A stretch of DNA of 64,000 nucleotides, from NCBI RefSeq assembly GCF_040939455.1, contig NC_134116.1, positions 70,511,900-70,575,899 on the forward strand, read 5' to 3'. Below the pieces are notes generated by a model. That model saw nothing but the letters and a program-made list of their open reading frames with translations, ran no database searches and had not been told where the DNA came from. How positions within the stretch are numbered: the first letter of the stretch is position 1; each line of letters opens with the position of its first letter. This document shows, piece after piece, positions 58,426-64,000 of this stretch. The DNA comes from Microcebus murinus (lineage: Eukaryota > Chordata > Mammalia > Primates > Cheirogaleidae). The position numbers and the translations under genes were made by a program.

Positions 58426-58879
58426 TGCCCTCTGTATCATTGATGTAAAAAGAAGGTATTTAACTTTTTTCTACTGTTGAACATTTAGGCTGCTGCCAAT
58501 TATTTTATATCATCAAACTGCATTTAACTCTCATACTTGTCTACAGGTAATTTTTCCTTAAAGAACTAAGGACTAATGATAGGAAGCTCTTTAAAGTTCC
58601 TGATACATATTTGGTAAAATGTCATTTAAAACAGCTATAACATTTTACATGCCCAACAACACCATTTAAGATTATTTTAGCATGCCCTAGCAAGCATGGC
58701 CATTTCTTTTTAATCACTTCTTTCTCAAAGTATCTGCTAGCTTTTATAGTAAAGGTGAATTTTTTATGTTAATTTCTTGAAATGTATCAAGTCCTTTAAC
58801 AAATAAATATTTTTCTTATGATCTGCCTTATAATGCTTAATATCTAAGGGTTTTTTTTTCAATTTTAATTTAGAATATT
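58426..58879. other. Intronic sequence with nothing identified
   Basis: 'tttaggctgctgccaattat' region is slightly L1/L2-like but unassignable. Confidence 0.4.
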
Positions 58880-59420
58880 AGAAATCATTGGGGTGCAAAT
58901 GGATAGAAACCCTACTCAAACTGGCTTAAGCACAACAGCAAATGTATTAGCTTAATGTATTGAAAATGTCCGAAGATACGACTGACTTGAGGGGTTCCAA
59001 AATGCCATCAACAATTAACTCTTGGTTCTAGATGCCTCTTTGAGAATTTCACTCTCAAGCAGACTCTGCCTTCATGGTGGCAGAGTGCCAGTCAGCTCAG
59101 CTTATTAATACATTCTAACTCTTTTAGCAACCCCAGTGAAAGCACCTTTTTTTTCATCTAGCAGAATGAAAGAAGTTATCAAGCTGTCTCATAAGTGCAG
59201 CTAGATTTTATAACCAATGTCTGTTATTGTTGGGCCAGTTATCAGTTTCCGTTTGGTCCAGGGAAGCTAGGAGTCCTGGGAAGCCCCAACCATAATACTC
59301 AAGAATACAGAGGGGATAACTCCCCAAAAGAGTATCAAAAAATCTACAACTGTTAACAGCAGAAAGAATGGATGTTAGGTGACTAAAACCAACAGGAATC
59401 TGTAACATTCTAGCCCTTGG
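58880..59420 (+). mobile_element. Ancient interspersed repeat, family unresolved
   Basis: 'gatagaaaccctactcaaac', 'tggcttaagcacaacagcaa', 'ttagcaaccccagtgaaagc', 'tgttattgttgggccagtta' recall a common mammalian repeat that reads '(c)aaactggcttaagcaaaaaa' then 'ttagcaaccccagtggaaag' and ends with 'caaaaacaacagatgtcc'. I cannot name it. Confidence 0.5.
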
Positions 59421-60939
59421 CTGCTGATCCACTTTATATACTCATTTTTTCCCCATCATACAACTATTTAAATACCCATATTAAACAATGTTACTGTGTT
59501 AGCCACAATACAAAACACACTCACTGCCTCACTATGAGGTAAAAAAAGAAACAAAAACAAACAAAAAAAGACAATCTCAAGTTACTGCACCCAGCTACAA
59601 GTCTGAAATTTTTGAGTTAAGGATATCCTTCTTGGTAGTATCTCCTAACACAGTAAGTTTAACTATACTCATAAAAATTAATATACAATGGTAAAAGAAG
59701 GACACAAATAATTATAATTCCATTTAGAAGAGTGGAGAAGGTAAAAGAAATCATTGTCACTAATTCAAAGTATAAACCATATATCATTGGTCAGAGTAGT
59801 AACAATTCCCTCTCCTTACAAATGGGATGTCCTAGGCTAGCCAACATGGCTGCATTCATTACTACTATCTCAAAAGGCCTCACTTTTCCATTATCCTCTA
59901 TGCTGTACAAGATTTTCCTTCTAGCAGCTGTACTGCTTAAGCTTAGAATTGCCTTAGAAGTAAAAGAACACAGGCCTTTGTTTACCAGGCTTGAGATTTC
60001 TCTGGAAGTACAGCTTCCCTAAAGCGTTAGTTTTTGGTCAATTTACTTCGGTCAACAGGTTGAATTAGCAACCAAAATAAGAGTTCTTGTCAGGATACAG
60101 TATACCAATCTAGGTTTCAGTTTTTAAATTTCAGTCTCACAGCAACAGGCCTTCCCAGTACTCTTATCCCCTTAACTCTCAGCTTAATGATCTTCCTTGA
60201 AGCAAGGTGAAACAATAAACTAGGTGAAGAGGCACAGCTATTCGATCACTTGTTTCTTGGTTGCTTCCTACTTTAAAGGTCTTTACAACTGGATTGTTAC
60301 TTTGGTCAGGAGGATGGAGAGTATATACTACAAGAAGTGCTTAGGAGAAGCTTATAAAACACAACTTTACCTGGTTCTAATTTAAACTCACGCCTTTCCT
60401 CTTATCAACTTTAGCATGGGATAAAAAGTTGGGGCTTTATACACTTACAAAGTTCTGATTTGATTCTCTTGGCCATCTTGGATGGAAGCTACAGGCAGAA
60501 AGGGCCTCTCTTACTTGGAAAGACTATATTTTCTTTCCTTTCTGCTTTCAAACATGCCAACTTAGGCCAAAGTTAATTGCCCTCTTATAAGACGTTATCA
60601 AAGACCCTAAGAAGTGGCCAAAACATTCCAACACCCCTAAAATACCAGCCTCAGTAGTTCCCTGTGCAAAGATAGCACAAGGACAATTTAAACAACAACT
60701 CTCTATGTAATCTCTTAAAAAGAGTTGCTAGGGGACAGCAAAATCCTGTCAACATTTAAGGTCTGTCTCTTACAATGTCTCATTTTCAGATACTATTGTC
60801 TATGTTAGTGGAGATACTGTTTACAAGTGAGAAAAACCCGATTGCCATTTATATGAAACAAATAACAAAAACAAAAAATTTTAAAAGAGAATTTAACAGA
60901 AGATAATCAGCACAGATACAAAGAACTCCAAATGCTCCA
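59421..60939. other. Intronic sequence with nothing identified
   Basis: Somewhat less AT-rich. The plus-strand frame 59732-60022 has no recognisable features. Confidence 0.45.
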
Positions 60940-61300
60940 AGAGAATCAAGAAGCTATTTCTCTCTCCTTGCTTCAAACTTGCTCAAACTCTAAGATAGGC
61001 ACCTACAACTATGGTCTAAAAATCTACTCATTCAGCATCTCTGACAGACAAAAGTTCCAGCACAAGTCTTGGAACTGACTCTATGGCTCCCATTGGGTTA
61101 AATGTTCATCCTCAAAAACCAATCATCATAATTCTGTCCACGCCTGGGCTGATGTTCGGTCACCCAGAAAGGGTCAACCCACCTAAACCAGCTGAACTAA
61201 GAAGAAGCAATCAGTAGGAAACTCATCAAAGGAAAACTGAGGTACCACTACTAAAAGGGGAAATGTTTGACAGACAAAAACAAAAGATGTCTTCTATTCT
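60940..61300 (+). mobile_element. Second copy (3' part) of the unresolved ancient repeat
   Basis: 'actctatggctcccattggg', 'ccaatcatcataattctgtc', 'cctgggctgatgttcggtca' and 'cagacaaaaacaaaagatgt' match the 3' half of the family described at 58880-59420. Confidence 0.45.
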
Positions 61301-61734
61301 TGGTAATATGACAAATGCTAACAATATTTTTTATATTTCTATTCAATGCATTATATACTTTCTTTATTAACAACATGATTTTTGTTATGTGTTTATATTT
61401 AATAATACATACTGGTCTACTAAAAAGTTTTTACCAGATTCTTTCCTATTCCCAGATGTTAGTTCAAAATAACATTTACATATGTAGTAATGCCTACATG
61501 GACAGATAACATCATACATATTCAACACATCTTTCTAGTTTTAGGAATAAGCAATACATTAAATTTACATGGGTCTAATTTACTTCAGGATTCTCGGCCT
61601 GGACCCTACTACTGAACATAACTTCAGAGACTGGTCCAGATTATTACTGCCTAATAATGGTGCGCTGCATACTCAAAATGCACTTAACTTACCCAAGAGC
61701 TAGAAATACAAAACATAAATACACATAAGATTAG
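61301..61734. other. Intronic sequence with nothing identified
   Basis: No repeat family or coding signal recognised. Confidence 0.5.
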
Positions 61735-61850
61735 TTCCTGCCCTCATGGAGTTCACAGCCTAGGAGGGTAAACACCCATAAATAACTGCAATACTAGAGA
61801 GTACATGTGATGCAAACGACACACAGTGCATAAAGAGAGGTACACATAAA
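61735..61850 (+). mobile_element. Fragment of the ancient repeat seen at 40640
   Basis: 'cctgccctcatggagttcac' and 'agcctaggagggtaaacacc' are the characteristic central part of that family. Confidence 0.55.
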
Positions 61851-64000
61851 AAATGGAAAATCTGTGGAACTGATGCATGAAAATGTTTAAGTAAATAGTA
61901 AAAAATGCAGATGACTGAATTTTATAATACAGCTACATCAATGATACAAGAAGAGGGGCTGGGTATGCTAGACCCAATGAATTACCATACACTATGTTTG
62001 GGAAAAGCACAGCAAAGTACAGAGAAACTGGAGATACTTTTTATTAGCAGCATAGTATTTGCCAAAAACTGACTAGCAATGCACAAAATATTTAAAATTA
62101 ATATAACTTTATCATAGACTGACTATAAAATATTTGCAACATTAGCATCATTACAGGACTAAATTAGTATTTCTGTGAAAAATCTCAAAACTAAAGATAT
62201 CGAAACTCCCAGTATTTACATAGGCATCCTTAATTTTCTATGGCTAATTGCAAGAATAAAATATAACTGAAGTTAATATGAAAAGGCTTACATGTAAGAA
62301 ATTATTTTAACATAAATAAATGTGATTTTATTAGTATTAAGTACCTCCATGAGTTCATCTAAGATGTAACTGTATATTTTTTTAATTTTAATTATAATGC
62401 AGAACACACCTTTTTGTTTGTAAAATTCTAAATATCTTTAAAATGAAATTATGAATATTAAGTTGCAAATTTAAAAAACTCCAAGGAAGAGGAGTTACTA
62501 TCATATTCAAGTACAAAAAATAACTTAAAACTTCCCTTTGAACAAAAATACCATGATCCATATGCTTAGAAGAAACTTAATAGCCCACAAATCCCTCAAA
62601 GTATCTTGGTATGCTTTCAGTACAGCAAACAACATGCCACTCAGAATGTAAAAAAATAAAATTATCAGATGAAATACCATTTTCTACAATTAAAGACACA
62701 CTGATACTTCTCACAGTAACTCATAAAAAAATTGACAATCCATGAAAAAATTTCATGAAAAAGTCAAAATTCAATAATTCATGAAAAAAATCTGTAAGTC
62801 AATAATTAAATTCTATAATCATAATTATAGAATTATACTACATAAGCTATTCAAAAAACCCCTAATGTGAATTCTTTCATTAAGTAATTAATCCTTTATT
62901 TTTATCTTTTTAAAAAATATATGCTTATACTAAAATCTGTGATTAAAAAAACTTCCATGTTATAAACAACAATAACACGATATTTACATAGCATTTACTT
63001 TGAGGAAGGAGAAACTTCATATAAATACATGTTAAATATGTTTACAAAGGAAGCAATAGATTGAGTAATATGCCTGCTTTACCACTGAAAACAACCTATA
63101 AGATCTCTTTTCTGTAGTTAAACTTATACTGCCACATTATATAATTCCTCCTGAAGCCAAAGTCTGTTGATGATGAGTTTCTTTCACTGGTAGAGCTACA
63201 ATGTGAATCCTTGACAATACTCTCATTGTAATGTTATTCACAAACTAATTTACACATCTTCCTGACACTATCCATATTTGAGTGTTTTAATTATAATATC
63301 ATTATACAAAACATATGTATCTACAATAAAAATCATTCATTTTATCTCACATTCCATTGGCGATTCTTCACCAAACTCCCACAATCCACCTGAATAATGG
63401 AAATAGATCTTTACCTTTGGAAAACAAAAGCAGAAAAATTACAGCCACGGTTGTGTTGAAGAGGTCCTATATTTTACTGTATGCTTAAACTTTATCCTGC
63501 AAAACTTTTAATTCTTTGGCCAAGGCATGTGAGAAATAGCACCTAAAAACTAAGTATTAGTATTTTCATACTATAATAGGAACAAAGAATGAACAAGAAA
63601 AAAGAAAGAAAAATATTTTGACAAAGATGACTGAGACAAAGGTTTTTAAAGCAGAAACTCTGTTTTGTTTTGAAGTTGCATTAGTTCTCTTTTCAGGGAA
63701 CCCTGAATCATATTTCACTATTTCATCTAACATATCTATTTAATGTTTTATATTAAAACTGAAAATTGAAAACAATAATTTTTGAGACAATAATAGAGGT
63801 TTCCAACTTCTCACAAGTCATTCAGTGTCTTAAATAAATGTTATTGATTTACATGCTTATTAAATAAACAGAATTATTTCCATAATTATTTTTTAAATGT
63901 CTATGACTTCCATATATTTTTGAGAATCAGCTTAAATTTTCACATGCCATTTTCATCATGAGTATATCGGAACAATAATTATAGTCCTAAACCTACAATT
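61851..64000. other. Intronic sequence with nothing identified
   Basis: AT-rich to the window edge. Several short A/T inverted repeats ('aaaatttcatgaaaaagtca' near 62745, 'ctataatcataattatagaa' near 62813) but no repeat family, RNA gene or coding signal. Confidence 0.5.

Larger units (their letters stand above)
10025..64000 (-). other. NBEA: NBEA intron 1, 3' portion (partial)
   Basis: No NBEA exon 1 (expected to be GC-rich and to encode a glycine-rich N-terminus), CpG island or other host coding exon is visible between exon 2 and the right edge. The stretch is therefore best read as at least 54 kb of intron 1, consistent with my knowledge that this intron is very large in mammals. Its content is described in the separate repeat entries. 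Confidence 0.8.

Noticed and set aside
59208..59432. Minus-strand 74-codon frame with mixed composition
   Set aside because: It lies within an ancient interspersed repeat also partly present at 60940-61300; no splice or start context.
10025..64000. Search for NBEA exon 1, alternative first exons or a nested host gene
   Set aside because: No glycine-rich GC-rich coding segment, CpG island or spliced open frames with protein-like content were found outside transposable elements.

Overview
The window is vertebrate nuclear DNA from a primate, most likely a strepsirrhine (lemur or close relative). It is AT-rich, split by introns and full of LINE, SINE, LTR and DNA-transposon remnants. Dimeric Alu elements place it in primates. 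The two youngest-looking full Alus carry a long A/T-rich linker between monomers, and one of these and a third Alu have a right-monomer tail, that I associate with lemur Alus. The species call is an inference.

The only host gene I can support is NBEA (neurobeachin), on the minus strand. Six consecutive coding exons lie at 18-10024. Read on the minus strand from right to left they are 9793-10024, 6155-6255, 5802-5897, 4025-4146, 2339-2465 and 18-137. Together they give 798 nt (266 codons) in one continuous frame, with canonical GT..AG borders throughout. They encode the N-terminal helical repeat region and the start of the concanavalin A-like domain of this BEACH-family neuronal trafficking scaffold. 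By human numbering they should be exons 2-7. Exon 1, with the promoter and start codon, is not in the window, so 10025-64000 is read as the 3' part of the very large intron 1.

Intron 1 is a palimpsest of insertions. 10.9-16.2 kb: L1 3' UTR, MIRs, two Alus, a hAT element and a MaLR LTR. 16.8-25 kb: old L1M/L1ME sequence with a nested hAT element, then an L2. 26.1-28.1 kb: a decayed hAT transposon (minus strand) with a recognisable transposase and one terminal end. 28.1-30.7 kb: L1M ORF1-like sequence, an L1MA 3' end carrying a tiny retrotransposed 3' UTR, and a FLAM monomer. 31-41 kb: mainly ancient MIR/L2/L1 fragments, two MaLR LTRs and a 146-bp GGAA microsatellite. 41.2-47.5 kb: two minus-strand L1 elements abutting, one internally deleted so that ORF1 runs into ORF2, plus a nested Alu; another Alu follows. 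48-61.5 kb: hAT and Tigger-like DNA transposons, L2, MIR, nested L1 3' ends and a further LTR. The last 2 kb show nothing identifiable.

Most longer open reading frames are L1 ORF1/ORF2 pieces or chance frames in AT-rich DNA. I found no RNA gene, CRISPR array or new multi-gene system. The points most worth a second look are the hAT transposase fossil, the deleted L1, the retrotransposed 3' UTR with matching target-site duplications, the GGAA array, and an unassigned 77-codon reading frame at 37070-37303.
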